Below, piece after piece: positions 16,469-24,872 of a stretch of DNA of 40,251 nt. This DNA is from Ferruginibacter sp. HRS2-29. Its GTDB lineage: Bacteria; Bacteroidota; Bacteroidia; Chitinophagales; Chitinophagaceae. Positions within the stretch are counted from its first letter, which is position 1. Every line of letters begins with the position of its first letter. The translations under genes were made by a program, and so were the position numbers. The stretch lies in contig NZ_RJUB01000018.1 in NCBI RefSeq assembly GCF_024343615.1, forward strand, positions 1 through 40,251, read 5' to 3'. The notes under the pieces were generated by a model that did not search any database, was not told the DNA's origin, and was given only the letters and a program-made list of their open reading frames with translations.

Positions 16469-19228
16469 ATGAAGGACTTCCAGTATATCACCAACGCACA
16501 TCCTGCTTATATTGAAAATTTGTACAATGACTTTGTAAAGGATCCCGAAAGTGTTGATACTGAAATGCGTAAGTTTTTCGAAGGGTTCGATTTCGCGGTT
16601 TCCAGCGTAGCTGCACCTACCAACGGTAAAGCCAATGGAACCACCGCGGCTTCTTCCACATCGTTGGCGGCAGGGCAGCTCGACAAAGAATTCGGTGTTT
16701 ACCAGCTCATCCAGGCTTACCGCCGCAAAGGGCACCTGGTGGCCAAAACCAATCCTATCCGCGAACGTAAGAACAGGCATGCCAATCTCGAACTCGAGCA
16801 TTTCGGCCTCGGCGATGCTGACCTGGACAAGGAATTTGAAGCCGGTAAATTTGCCAACCTCGGCAAAACCACGCTGAAAGCCATTGTAGAAAAACTGCAA
16901 AAGACCTATACCGCACATGTAGGCATCGAATTTGGCGCGCTTAATAATGTAAAGAAAATAGACTGGCTCATCAATGCCATGGAAAACGATTTTCATGCGC
17001 CATTGCCGATCGAAGAAAAAAAACGCATCCTTCAGAAACTGAACGAAGGCGTGATGTTTGAAAAATTCCTGCATACAAAATATATCGGGCAAAAAAGGTT
17101 CAGCCTCGAAGGTGGTGAAACCACCATCGCCGCCCTGGATACCATCATCAATACGTCTGCAGAAAAAGAAGTACAGGAAGTAGTGATCGGTATGGCGCAT
17201 CGCGGCCGCCTGAATATCCTGGCAAACGTGATGGGGAAGACCTACGAACACATCTTTACCGAATTTGAAGGCACCGCCATACCCGATACCACCATGGGCT
17301 CAGGTGATGTGAAATACCATCTTGGCTACAGCAGCGAAGTGGATACGCCTTCCGGCAAAAAAGTGAACCTTAAATTATGTCCCAACCCTTCACATCTCGA
17401 AACCGTAGATCCGCTGGTGATCGGTTTTGCACGCAGCAAGGCGGATGTGATGTATGCCAGCGATTTCGATAAAATATTGCCTATCCTGATACACGGCGAT
17501 TCTTCCGTAGCAGGCCAGGGCGTGGTATATGAAGTATTGCAGATGAGTAACCTCAAAGGTTATTACACCGGTGGTACCATTCATTTTGTGATCAATAACC
17601 AGATCGGGTTCACTACCGATTTTGATGATGCCCGCAGTTCGGATTATTGTACTTCCATTGCAGGCCTGGTGCAGGCGCCTGTGTTTCATGTTAATGGTGA
17701 CGATGCGGAAGCAGTGGTGAAAGTGGCGAAGATAGCAACCCTGTACAGGCAGGAATTCAACAGCGATATCTTCATCGATATGGTTTGTTATCGCCGCCAT
17801 GGCCACAATGAAGGTGATGAGCCTAAGTTTACACAGCCGCAATTGTATGCGCTGATCGACAAACACCTCAATCCACGGGAAGTATACACTCAATACCTCA
17901 TTGAGAACGGTGAGCCTGATGCAAAGGAACTGGCCAAGCAAATGGAAAAGGAATTCCTGGCGCAATTGCAGGAACGCCTCGATGAAGTGAAGCAACATCC
18001 GCTGCCGTACACTTACCAGAAGCCGGAACTCTGGTGGCAGAGCCTTCGCAAAGCAACGCCGGAAGATTTTGAAACATCACCTGTGACCGCGATCAAGGAA
18101 GAAGAGCTGAAAAAATTATTCGATGGCCTGATGAAATGGCCGGAAGATTTCAAACCGCTGCGTAAAGTGGAAAAACTGCTGCAGGATAAGATCAAATTAT
18201 ACAACGACGAACAAAAGATAGATTGGGCAACTGCAGAATTATTGTCGTACGCCAGCCTGCTCACCGAAGGAAAAGATGTACGCATGAGCGGACAGGATGT
18301 GAAGCGTGGTACATTCAGTCATCGTCATGCCGTACTGTTTGATGAAAATGATAACAAAGAATACAATCGTCTGGATAAATTAACCGAACAGCAGGCGCCA
18401 TTCAGGATTTACAATTCATTGTTGAGCGAATACGCGGTGCTGGGTTTTGAATATGGATATTCGATGGCCAACCCGAATGCCCTGGTGATCTGGGAAGCGC
18501 AGTTTGGCGATTTTGTAAATGGTGCACAGATCATGATCGATCAGTACATTGCCGCAGCGGAAACCAAATGGCAGCGTATGAATGGCGTGGTATTGTTGTT
18601 GCCGCACGGTTACGAAGGACAAGGTCCCGAGCACAGCAGTGCCCGTATGGAACGTTTTCTTCAGCAATGCGCTGAACTGAATATGGTGGTTACCAACATT
18701 ACCACTGCGGCCAACTTCTTCCACGTGATGCGCAGGCAACAGGCATGGGAGTTCAGGAAACCATTGATAGATTTTACGCCGAAGGCCAACCTTCGTCATC
18801 CGGGGAGCTATAGCTCCATCGGCGAATTTACCAGCGGCGGGTTCAAGGAAGTATATGATGATGCAAATGTGAAAGATGCCGGCGAAGTGAAGAAAGTATT
18901 GATGTGCAGCGGTAAGATCTATTTCGACCTGGAAGAACGCCGTCAGAAAGAAAACCGTACGGATATCGCCATCGTTCGCGTAGAGCAGTTGTACCCTCTG
19001 CCACAAAAGCAACTGGATGCTTTGTATGCCAAATACAGCAAAGCCATCTGGTACTGGGTGCAGGAAGAACCGCTGAACATGGGCGCTGCAAGCTTTTTAA
19101 GGATGAACCTGAAAAATATCAATTTCCATATCATCAGCAGGGCAGCGAGTGCGGCTACGGCTACGGGATATGCGAAGATCCATGCAAAGGAGCAGGCGGC
19201 GATCATTGATAAAGCATTTAGTGTGTAG
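16469..19228 (+). CDS. sucA: 2-oxoglutarate dehydrogenase E1 component
   Basis: The 919-aa protein is a full-length thiamine-diphosphate-dependent E1 of the TCA-cycle 2-oxoglutarate dehydrogenase complex. It decarboxylates 2-oxoglutarate and passes the succinyl group to E2. The N-terminus has the E1o helix YIENLYNDFVKDPESVD, then a low-complexity linker (about 50-70). The core shows GMAHRGRLN, HGDSSVAGQGVVYE and the ThDP motif VNGDDAEAV. The transketolase-like C-terminal part has WEAQFGDFVNGAQ, LPHGYEGQGPEHSSAR and the end segment VQEEPLNMGA. Start ATG 16469 follows the repeat element. No E2 (sucB) follows: the next genes are a GxxExxY nuclease gene and ffh. Confidence 0.97.
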   Translation: MKDFQYITNAHPAYIENLYNDFVKDPESVDTEMRKFFEGFDFAVSSVAAPTNGKANGTTAASSTSLAAGQLDKEFGVYQLIQAYRRKGHLVAKTNPIRERKNRHANLELEHFGLGDADLDKEFEAGKFANLGKTTLKAIVEKLQKTYTAHVGIEFGALNNVKKIDWLINAMENDFHAPLPIEEKKRILQKLNEGVMFEKFLHTKYIGQKRFSLEGGETTIAALDTIINTSAEKEVQEVVIGMAHRGRLNILANVMGKTYEHIFTEFEGTAIPDTTMGSGDVKYHLGYSSEVDTPSGKKVNLKLCPNPSHLETVDPLVIGFARSKADVMYASDFDKILPILIHGDSSVAGQGVVYEVLQMSNLKGYYTGGTIHFVINNQIGFTTDFDDARSSDYCTSIAGLVQAPVFHVNGDDAEAVVKVAKIATLYRQEFNSDIFIDMVCYRRHGHNEGDEPKFTQPQLYALIDKHLNPREVYTQYLIENGEPDAKELAKQMEKEFLAQLQERLDEVKQHPLPYTYQKPELWWQSLRKATPEDFETSPVTAIKEEELKKLFDGLMKWPEDFKPLRKVEKLLQDKIKLYNDEQKIDWATAELLSYASLLTEGKDVRMSGQDVKRGTFSHRHAVLFDENDNKEYNRLDKLTEQQAPFRIYNSLLSEYAVLGFEYGYSMANPNALVIWEAQFGDFVNGAQIMIDQYIAAAETKWQRMNGVVLLLPHGYEGQGPEHSSARMERFLQQCAELNMVVTNITTAANFFHVMRRQQAWEFRKPLIDFTPKANLRHPGSYSSIGEFTSGGFKEVYDDANVKDAGEVKKVLMCSGKIYFDLEERRQKENRTDIAIVRVEQLYPLPQKQLDALYAKYSKAIWYWVQEEPLNMGAASFLRMNLKNINFHIISRAASAATATGYAKIHAKEQAAIIDKAFSV

Positions 19229-19230
19229 AA

Positions 19231-19810
19231 AAATAAACGCTGATTTTAAAAAGATTTTTTGATTTCGCAGATTGATTTTAGCTGCGCTAAAATCGGGGTT
19301 TAAAAGCGTGAAAGGTTGTTGTTTTTCACAGGGTTTGAATACGAAGATGTTATAATTTGGCTTAAAGTTATTTTGATGCCTGATTATAAATATTCTGAAC
19401 TGTCCGGTAAAATTATAGGTGCTTCAATGAAAGTACATAGTTTTCTGGGGCCGGGTTTTCCGGAAATTATTTATTCGAGATGCCTTATTATTGAATTGAA
19501 GAAATTAGGGCTGCTGTGTGAAACAGAAATTGAAAAGAAGATATTTTACGAGGAAGTGAATGTTGGTGCCAGAAGATTGGATTTGTTGGTAGAAAATTCC
19601 ATCATCGTCGAACTCAAGGCTGTAGTAGAGGTAGAACCGATATTTTACAATCAGGTGATCAATTATCTTAAAGTATTTAATATAGAAGTAGGTTTGCTAT
19701 TGAATTTTGGAAATAAAAGTTTACAGTACAAAAGATTTGCAAGATCAAAATGACGAAGTCATTTTATCAGCGCAATCAAACAATCTTTTTTAAAATCAGC
19801 GTTTTTTATT
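19231..19810 (+). mobile_element. putative hairpin-bounded element carrying a GxxExxY nuclease gene
   Basis: Two arms of about 42 bp frame the nuclease gene. The left is 19231-19272 (ACGCTGATTTTAAAAAGAT then TTTTTGATTTCGCAGAT); the right is 19766-19810 and, reverse-complemented, reads ACGCTGATTTTAAAAAAGAT then TGTTTGATTGCGCTGAT. Inside each arm is a small hairpin: GATTTTAGC/GCTAAAATC at 19274-19294 and AAAATGAC/GTCATTTT at 19747-19765. The second one contains the stop codon of the gene. The left arm begins 2 bp after the sucA stop; the right arm ends 4 bp before the ffh ATG. Two gene-less copies of the same frame occur at 21193 and 23351. That it moves, and that its own protein is involved, is inferred. 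Confidence 0.5.
19376..19753 (+). CDS. GxxExxY protein (PD-(D/E)XK nuclease superfamily)
   Basis: The 125-aa protein carries the family signature G27-F-P-E30-I-I-Y33 after the usual IIGASMKVHSFLGPG opening. A PD-(D/E)XK-like core follows: D69 in RRLDLLV, then E79-L-K81 in IIVELKA, and the Gln of YNQVINYL. The family is common, and often multi-copy, in Bacteroidota, Verrucomicrobia and Planctomycetes; no biochemical role is established as far as I know. ATG 19376 (MPDYKYSELS) is chosen because it matches the family's start; the frame is open for 20 more codons upstream. The gene sits between long inverted repeats and separates sucA from ffh on the same strand. It is more AT-rich than both neighbours, which fits insertion. 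Confidence 0.9.
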   Translation: MPDYKYSELSGKIIGASMKVHSFLGPGFPEIIYSRCLIIELKKLGLLCETEIEKKIFYEEVNVGARRLDLLVENSIIVELKAVVEVEPIFYNQVINYLKVFNIEVGLLLNFGNKSLQYKRFARSK

Positions 19811-19813
19811 ATT

Positions 19814-21130
19814 ATGTTTAATTCATTATCAGAAAAATTAGAATCAGCGTTTAAGAATATAAAAGGTGAAGGCCGTATCACCGAGCTTAATATTGCCAAC
19901 ACATTGAAAGATGTGCGTCGTGCATTGGTGGATGCGGATGTGAATTACAAGATCGCGAAAGATTTTACGGACAAGCTGAAAGAAGATGCCATCGGGTCCA
20001 AAGTATTGCTGTCGGTGACCCCGGGGCAGCAGATGGTGAAGATCGTGCAGGATGGCCTGACTGAACTCATGGGTGGAACGGAAAGTGAATTCAATATTTC
20101 CGGGAACCCGGCAATCATCCTGATCGCAGGCTTGCAGGGTAGTGGTAAAACCACTTTCAGCGGTAAGCTGGCCAATTACCTCAAAACAAAAAAAGGAAAA
20201 TCACCTTTGCTGGTGGCAGCAGATATTTATCGTCCTGCGGCGATCGATCAGCTGGAAGTACTGGGTGGACAGATCGGTGTGGATGTTTATTCCGACAGGG
20301 AAAATAAAGATGCCGTTTCCATTGCGCTGAATGCGATCAAAGAAGCGAAAGCAAAAAATAAGAATGTGATCATCATCGATACGGCCGGCCGTTTGGCGGT
20401 AGATGAAGTGATGATGCAGGAAGTAGAGAATGTGAAAAAGGCCGTGAACCCACAGGAAATATTATTTGTGGTGGATAGCATGACCGGCCAGGATGCAGTG
20501 AATACTGCAGCTACCTTCAACGAACGCCTCGATTTCAGCGGCGTGGTACTGACCAAGCTGGATGGTGATACAAGGGGTGGTGCGGCATTGTCTATCAAAT
20601 ACACGGTAAACAAACCGATCAAGTTCAGCAGCAGCGGCGAAAAAATGGATACGCTCGATGTGTTTTACCCTGAAAGGATGGCACAGCGTATCCTCGGGAT
20701 GGGTGATATCGTGAGCCTTGTGGAAAAAGCGCAGGAACAATTTGATGCGGCAGAAGCGGCCAAACTGGAAAAGAAGATCCGTAAAAATCAATTTGATTTT
20801 GAAGATTTCAAAACCCAGTTGCAGCAGATCAAAAAAATGGGTAACCTGAAAGACCTGATGGGAATGATCCCGGGTGTGGGAAAGCAGGTGAAAGATCTTG
20901 ATATCAATGATGATGCATTCAAAGGAATAGAAGCAATGATCAATTCCATGACGCTGGTAGAAAGGCGCAACCCGGATATCATCAGCCCGTCGCGGAAGAA
21001 CCGTATTGCTAAAGGAAGCGGAAAAGATATCGCAGAGCTGAATGCCTTCCTCAAACAATTTGAGCAGATGAAAGGAATGATGAAAATGATGAATAAGATG
21101 CCGATGGGGAAGATGATGGGACGGCGCTAA
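19814..21130 (+). CDS. ffh: signal recognition particle protein Ffh (SRP54)
   Basis: The 438-aa GTPase is the protein part of the signal recognition particle, which carries ribosomes with nascent membrane proteins to FtsY. The N domain is residues 1-90. The G domain has the P-loop GLQGSGKTT near 106-114, AADIYRPAAIDQL, DTAGR, and TKLDGDTRGG. The C-terminal M domain (about 315-438) ends in a Met-rich segment (MKGMMKMMNKMPMGKMMGRR) that binds signal peptides and 4.5S RNA. Only three bases separate the ATG from the right arm of the hairpin element, so its promoter, if any, must lie in or before that element. A terminator follows. Confidence 0.97.
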   Translation: MFNSLSEKLESAFKNIKGEGRITELNIANTLKDVRRALVDADVNYKIAKDFTDKLKEDAIGSKVLLSVTPGQQMVKIVQDGLTELMGGTESEFNISGNPAIILIAGLQGSGKTTFSGKLANYLKTKKGKSPLLVAADIYRPAAIDQLEVLGGQIGVDVYSDRENKDAVSIALNAIKEAKAKNKNVIIIDTAGRLAVDEVMMQEVENVKKAVNPQEILFVVDSMTGQDAVNTAATFNERLDFSGVVLTKLDGDTRGGAALSIKYTVNKPIKFSSSGEKMDTLDVFYPERMAQRILGMGDIVSLVEKAQEQFDAAEAAKLEKKIRKNQFDFEDFKTQLQQIKKMGNLKDLMGMIPGVGKQVKDLDINDDAFKGIEAMINSMTLVERRNPDIISPSRKNRIAKGSGKDIAELNAFLKQFEQMKGMMKMMNKMPMGKMMGRR

Positions 21131-21162
21131 CGCTCAATTAAAAATTAAAAATTAAGAATGCA

Positions 21163-21190
21163 GGACCCGCCTTTGGCGGGTTCTTTTATT
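21163..21190 (+). terminator. terminator of ffh
   Basis: ACCCGCC (21165-21171) and GGCGGGT (21175-21181) pair around TTT, extended by GG/TC, then TTTTATT. It lies 32 bp beyond the ffh stop and directly before the next hairpin element. Confidence 0.85.
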
Positions 21191-21192
21191 AT

Positions 21193-21362
21193 AAAATAAA
21201 CGCTGATTTTTAAAAAGATGACTTGATTTCGCTGATTTTTTTACTTCGTAAAAAAGACGATAATTCTCTTATAATCATTAAGATAATTTATGGGCGTAGA
21301 TTTTGCGACAGCAAAATCATCAGCGAAATCATTTTATCCCTTTAAAATCAGCGTTTATTTTT
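21193..21362. repeat. gene-less copy of the ACGCTGATTTT hairpin element
   Basis: The left arm 21193-21236 and the complement of the right arm 21318-21362 both read AAAATAAACGCTGATTTT, later TGATTTCGCTGAT. Inner hairpins follow: TTTTTTAC/GTAAAAAA (21237-21255) and ATTTTGC/GCAAAAT (21300-21317). The middle ~45 bp is AT-rich with no reading frame. It has the same plan as the nuclease-bearing element at 19231-19810, minus the gene, and fills most of the 306-bp gap between ffh and the sigma factor gene. Confidence 0.85.
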
Positions 21363-21437
21363 CTGCAGGCAACCCTTTTTTCCTTTATGCCGAATAAGCT
21401 TAAAATGGTAGTTTCACAGTTGTAAATAACCAATACT

Positions 21438-22022
21438 TTGCCAGAAGGGCAGCAATTATTACATATCATCCAGGGGTGCGTACAGGCAAAAAGGGAGAGC
21501 CAGAAAGAATTTTATAAAATTTTCTATGGTTTTTCCATGGCTATTGCTATGCGGTATTGTTCGGCCCGGGAGGATGCTATGGAAGTGACCAATGATGGTT
21601 TTTTAAAGATATTCAGGCAACTGCATACATTCGAGCCCCGTCATGGAAATTATGAAGCCTCGTTGAAAGGCTGGATGAAGAGCATCCTTATCCACACTGC
21701 TGTGGACCATTTCCGCAAAAACAACAAACATCCTTTTTTTACCGACATCACCGAAGAGCATCATGACGACCGCGATATGGCGGAGAGCTCTATTGACCGG
21801 ATGTCGTACAAAGAGATCATGGAGATCGTACAGCGGTTATCGCCGGTTTATCGTACGGTATTCAACCTGTACGTTATAGACGGGTACAAACATGAAGAAA
21901 TAGCCAAACAACTGAACATATCGGTGGGTACATCAAAATCCAACTTGTCGAAGGCAAAAATAAATATTCAAAAAATGCTGAAGGAGGTTGATAATCCTTG
22001 TTATGAAAGAAAAGCAGTTTGA
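21438..22022 (+). CDS. ECF-family RNA polymerase sigma factor
   Basis: The 194-aa protein is a sigma-70 ECF factor. Region 2 is at about 25-95 (FYKIFYGFSMAIAMRYC, DAMEVTNDGFLKIFRQLHTF, WMKSILIHTAVDHFRKN). Region 4 is at about 130-185 (QRLSPVYRTVFNLYVIDGYKHEEIAKQL, NISVGTSKSNLSKAK). No ATG is available: the frame begins at TTG 21438, one of the rarer starts, and a stop codon lies five codons upstream. The start is therefore reasonably fixed unless translation begins at an internal Met. The next gene overlaps it by 20 bp and encodes a membrane/beta-barrel protein, the common Bacteroidota pairing in which the second product may control the sigma factor. Confidence 0.92.
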   Translation: MPEGQQLLHIIQGCVQAKRESQKEFYKIFYGFSMAIAMRYCSAREDAMEVTNDGFLKIFRQLHTFEPRHGNYEASLKGWMKSILIHTAVDHFRKNNKHPFFTDITEEHHDDRDMAESSIDRMSYKEIMEIVQRLSPVYRTVFNLYVIDGYKHEEIAKQLNISVGTSKSNLSKAKINIQKMLKEVDNPCYERKAV

Positions 22023-23349
22023 CCATATAGAAAATAAGATACGTGCAGCCGCTGAAAACAGTGAGCCGGACTTTGATGAGCAAAGCTGGCAAAAGATGGA
22101 GCAGTTGCTGGATAAGGACGACGATCGTAAACGGCCACTGACGTGGTTCATACTGCCGGTGCTGTTGTGTGCATTGGTAGCCGGTTATTTTGTTTTCAAT
22201 AAAAAAGATAATGCGCAAAAAGAACCAACCCTGGCTGAAACTAAAATAGAAAAGCTATCGTCTGGCGAAAAAACAAAAACTGAAATTGCTGGTCCCGAAA
22301 AAAATGAGCCGATAAAAAATACTGCCGTTGCCATAACCGGGAAAAATACTACAGATGCTGTTACAAGATACCCGGATCAAAAAGATCCGGCCAGGAGTAA
22401 TAGTTTATCCTCCAACAGGATTATTTCAAAAAGAAAAAGAAATAATGATGTGTTGATATCGGATGAAATAGTTGATGCATCTAATCATAAGCGTACCACA
22501 AAGGGTAAAACAAAAGTTACGATCAGGCCATCTGTTCCTGTAGAAAATGAGGATGGAGATGTTGTTGTTCCATCAGCAGAAAGTAACAGCAAAAAAATAG
22601 CTGTGCCAATCGGGCCTTCTGCACTCGCGGTTGCAACGACTGATACGGCGAATAAACTACAGAAAAAAATATTGGTAACAGATACCGCTTCAAAGAATGC
22701 CACAGCAAGTACCACTCCAGGCAATAAAAAATCACGTGCTTCCTCGCGTTTTTATTTTACAGCTGCGGCAGGTTTTGAAGCCAGCAGTGTAAAATTTCTT
22801 TCTGCCAGCGGTAGTACTGCAGTTGGCAAATACGGGCTGGGCGCTGGTTACCAGCTAAGTAAAAGATGGGCGGTGCAAACGGGTTTTAATGTGAGCCGTA
22901 AAAAATACATTGCCGGCGCCGGCGATTACAATGCAAAAGAAGGATCTTATTGGTCGATGGTGGAAATAAAAAAAGTAGATGCCAATTGCCTGGTGTATGA
23001 GATCCCGCTGACAATTCGTTACGATGTATTGCAAAGAAATAAATTCAATTTATATGCTACGGCAGGGATATCTTCTTTTATCATGAAAAAAGAAGATTAC
23101 CAATATGATTATATCCGCAACAATACTTTCTATCAACGTAGCTGGACTTACACCGGGAATAAGAATTTGTTTTCGGTGGTATCAGTTTCAATGGGTGTTG
23201 AAACCAAACTCCGCAACGGATTTTCGTTGCTGGCAGAGCCTTCTGTAAGTGTGCCTGTATCGGGTGTGGGCGATGGAAAGGTGAAACTTTACTCGATGGG
23301 ATTACAAGTTGGATTAAAATATCAGCCTTTTAAGAAACAAAAAAAGTGA
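22003..23349 (+). CDS. membrane protein with C-terminal outer-membrane beta-barrel-like domain
   Basis: The 448-aa protein has three parts. An N-terminal ~40-residue cytoplasmic helix region (FDHIENKIRAAAENSEPDFDEQSWQ) precedes one membrane helix (LTWFILPVLLCALVAGYFVF, about 46-65). A long low-complexity Lys/Thr/Ser linker spans about 70-245. The C-terminal domain (about 250-448) has alternating amphipathic strands (FYFTAAAGFEAS, YGLGAGYQLSKRWAVQTGF, GLQVGLKYQPF), like PF13568 beta-barrels. The 20-bp overlap with the sigma gene suggests coupling. The N-terminal part is a candidate anti-sigma element, but no recognised anti-sigma domain is visible. ATG 22003 is chosen over TTG 21988; AAGGAGG at 21981-21987 would serve the former, at a rather long spacing. 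Confidence 0.8.
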   Translation: MKEKQFDHIENKIRAAAENSEPDFDEQSWQKMEQLLDKDDDRKRPLTWFILPVLLCALVAGYFVFNKKDNAQKEPTLAETKIEKLSSGEKTKTEIAGPEKNEPIKNTAVAITGKNTTDAVTRYPDQKDPARSNSLSSNRIISKRKRNNDVLISDEIVDASNHKRTTKGKTKVTIRPSVPVENEDGDVVVPSAESNSKKIAVPIGPSALAVATTDTANKLQKKILVTDTASKNATASTTPGNKKSRASSRFYFTAAAGFEASSVKFLSASGSTAVGKYGLGAGYQLSKRWAVQTGFNVSRKKYIAGAGDYNAKEGSYWSMVEIKKVDANCLVYEIPLTIRYDVLQRNKFNLYATAGISSFIMKKEDYQYDYIRNNTFYQRSWTYTGNKNLFSVVSVSMGVETKLRNGFSLLAEPSVSVPVSGVGDGKVKLYSMGLQVGLKYQPFKKQKK

Positions 23350-23350
23350 G

Positions 23351-23527
23351 AAAAAAAATCGCAGATTAAAAAAAGATTTTTTGATTTCGCTGATTTTTGC
23401 TGCCGCAAAATGAAATACATTTTTTAATTAACTCATCAAGCTTTAAGACAGCACACTTTTTTTGCAACGCAAAAAATATTCTGTGTAATAAAAAAAATCT
23501 TTTTTTAATCTGCAATTTTATTTTCAA
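23351..23527. repeat. gene-less, diverged copy of the hairpin element
   Basis: The left arm reads GCAGATTAAAAAAAGATTTT, then TGATTTCGCTGAT; the complement of the right arm (23488-23527) reads TTGCAGATTAAAAAAAGATT. Inner hairpins are TTTTGC/GCAAAA (23395-23410) and TTTTTTGC/GCAAAAAA (23458-23476). It begins 1 bp after the stop codon of the upstream gene and fills most of the 225-bp gap. Confidence 0.8.
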
Positions 23528-23574
23528 GGCAACTCTTTTTTTGATGTATACGATACTGTAAAAAAAACTATCGT

Positions 23575-24867
23575 ATGAGGAAGACATCCTTAACTCTATT
23601 AGCTTCATTATTTTCCATCATCTTAGTGGTGATATCCTGTAGCAAAGAAAGCACACCCCCTGCCGATCCGTGTGCATCCAAAACACTCGTGCTGGATGCT
23701 GTATTGACGGCCACTTCGGGCGGAAGCACCACTAACGGAGTGATCACTGCAACTGCTACAGGCAGCACAGGATTTACTTACAGCATTAACAACGGAACTT
23801 TTCAACCAACGGGAGTATTCAATAACCTCGCTGCAGCAACTTATAGCGTTATCGCAAAAGATTCCGATGGGTGCACGGTTTCCAAATCATTTACCATCAC
23901 CGCTTCCGCCTGTCCAACAATTACTATTACCGCTGCTACAGTAAATACTACGGCTCCGGGAACCAGCGATGGATCCATCACCGCGACGGCTGCAGGCAGT
24001 ACAGGATTTACGTACAGCAAAGATGGCACTACTTTTCAGGCAACAGGGGTTTTCAATAACCTTGCGGCAGGCAATTACAACATTACCGCTAAAGACGTGA
24101 ATGGGTGCACCGCTACACAGAGTTTTGTAGTGTCTAGTGCCGCCTGCCCCTCCATTACCGTTACAGGAACTGCAACCACTACCAGTGGCCCGGCAGCCAG
24201 CAACGGATCGGTTACGGCTACTGCAACAGGTGGTGTTGCTCCATATACTTACAGCGTTAATGGTGGCGCTTTTCAATCTTCTAATTTGTTTGCAAACCTT
24301 GCGGCAGGGGCTTATACCATTGCAGCCAAAGATGCGAACGGGTGCCTTGGCGCCAGTGGTGCCATTAATGTTACGAGTGCGCCTTGCCCTACGATCACTT
24401 TGTCCACTGCGGTAGTTGGTACAGACAAATGCGCCAACAATACCGGCTCTATAACGGTTACGGCTAGTGGCAGTACGGGCATTACTTATAATATCAACAA
24501 TGGAGCTTACCAGTCTTCCAATATATTCAATGCCCTGGCAAGCGGCAATTACACGGTAGGGGTGAAGGATGCCAATGGCTGCGTCAATAGCAGCAGCGCT
24601 ACGGTCAATATAGGTCCTGCAGGCCCCAACTTTACGAACGTGAAAGCTGTGCTGGCCGCCAACTGCGTGGCTTGTCATGGAGGCTCGTCACCGCAAAACG
24701 GCATCAACTTTACGGATGACTGTACCATCGTAGCACAGGCAGCAAGGATCAAATCGCGTGCGGTGGATGCCAATCCATCTGTGATGCCGCCAACCGGCGC
24801 TATCTCCAATTCCGATAAACAAAAGATCGTTGACTGGATAAACGCTGGAGCTAAATACAGTAATTAA
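23575..24867 (+). CDS. c-type cytochrome lipoprotein with four SprB-like repeats
   Basis: The 430-aa protein has a lipoprotein signal (IILVVISC, Cys about 22, then SKES). Four repeats of about 78 residues (about 37-350) follow, each with a GSITATA-GSTGFTYSINNG strand pair, GVFNNLAAGNY, AKDxNGC and a closing CP. These resemble the SprB-type repeats of Bacteroidota surface proteins. The C-terminal domain has one haem site, C364-V-A-C367-H368, and the likely axial Met in VMPPTG (M404), ending IVDWINAGAKYSN. It is probably an outer-membrane-anchored monohaem cytochrome that presents an electron-transfer domain on a repeat stalk. It leads a run of envelope genes (OB-fold, YceI, DUF5777) with 5 bp to the next, suggesting an operon. 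Confidence 0.85.
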   Translation: MRKTSLTLLASLFSIILVVISCSKESTPPADPCASKTLVLDAVLTATSGGSTTNGVITATATGSTGFTYSINNGTFQPTGVFNNLAAATYSVIAKDSDGCTVSKSFTITASACPTITITAATVNTTAPGTSDGSITATAAGSTGFTYSKDGTTFQATGVFNNLAAGNYNITAKDVNGCTATQSFVVSSAACPSITVTGTATTTSGPAASNGSVTATATGGVAPYTYSVNGGAFQSSNLFANLAAGAYTIAAKDANGCLGASGAINVTSAPCPTITLSTAVVGTDKCANNTGSITVTASGSTGITYNINNGAYQSSNIFNALASGNYTVGVKDANGCVNSSSATVNIGPAGPNFTNVKAVLAANCVACHGGSSPQNGINFTDDCTIVAQAARIKSRAVDANPSVMPPTGAISNSDKQKIVDWINAGAKYSN

Positions 24868-24872
24868 AATTT

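Noticed and set aside
16181..17251. Long open frame (356 codons) on the minus strand
   Set aside because: It lies antisense to the well-supported sucA start region and the CACAAAG repeat; the product is Phe/Cys/His-rich with no family likeness. It reflects the codon bias of sucA.
21988..22002. TTG start for the beta-barrel protein
   Set aside because: It directly abuts the AAGGAGG sequence with no spacing; ATG 22003 is more likely.
23887..24678. 263-codon minus-strand frame, rich in Cys/Arg/Ser
   Set aside because: Antisense to the repeats of the cytochrome lipoprotein; its repeats are only their mirror image.
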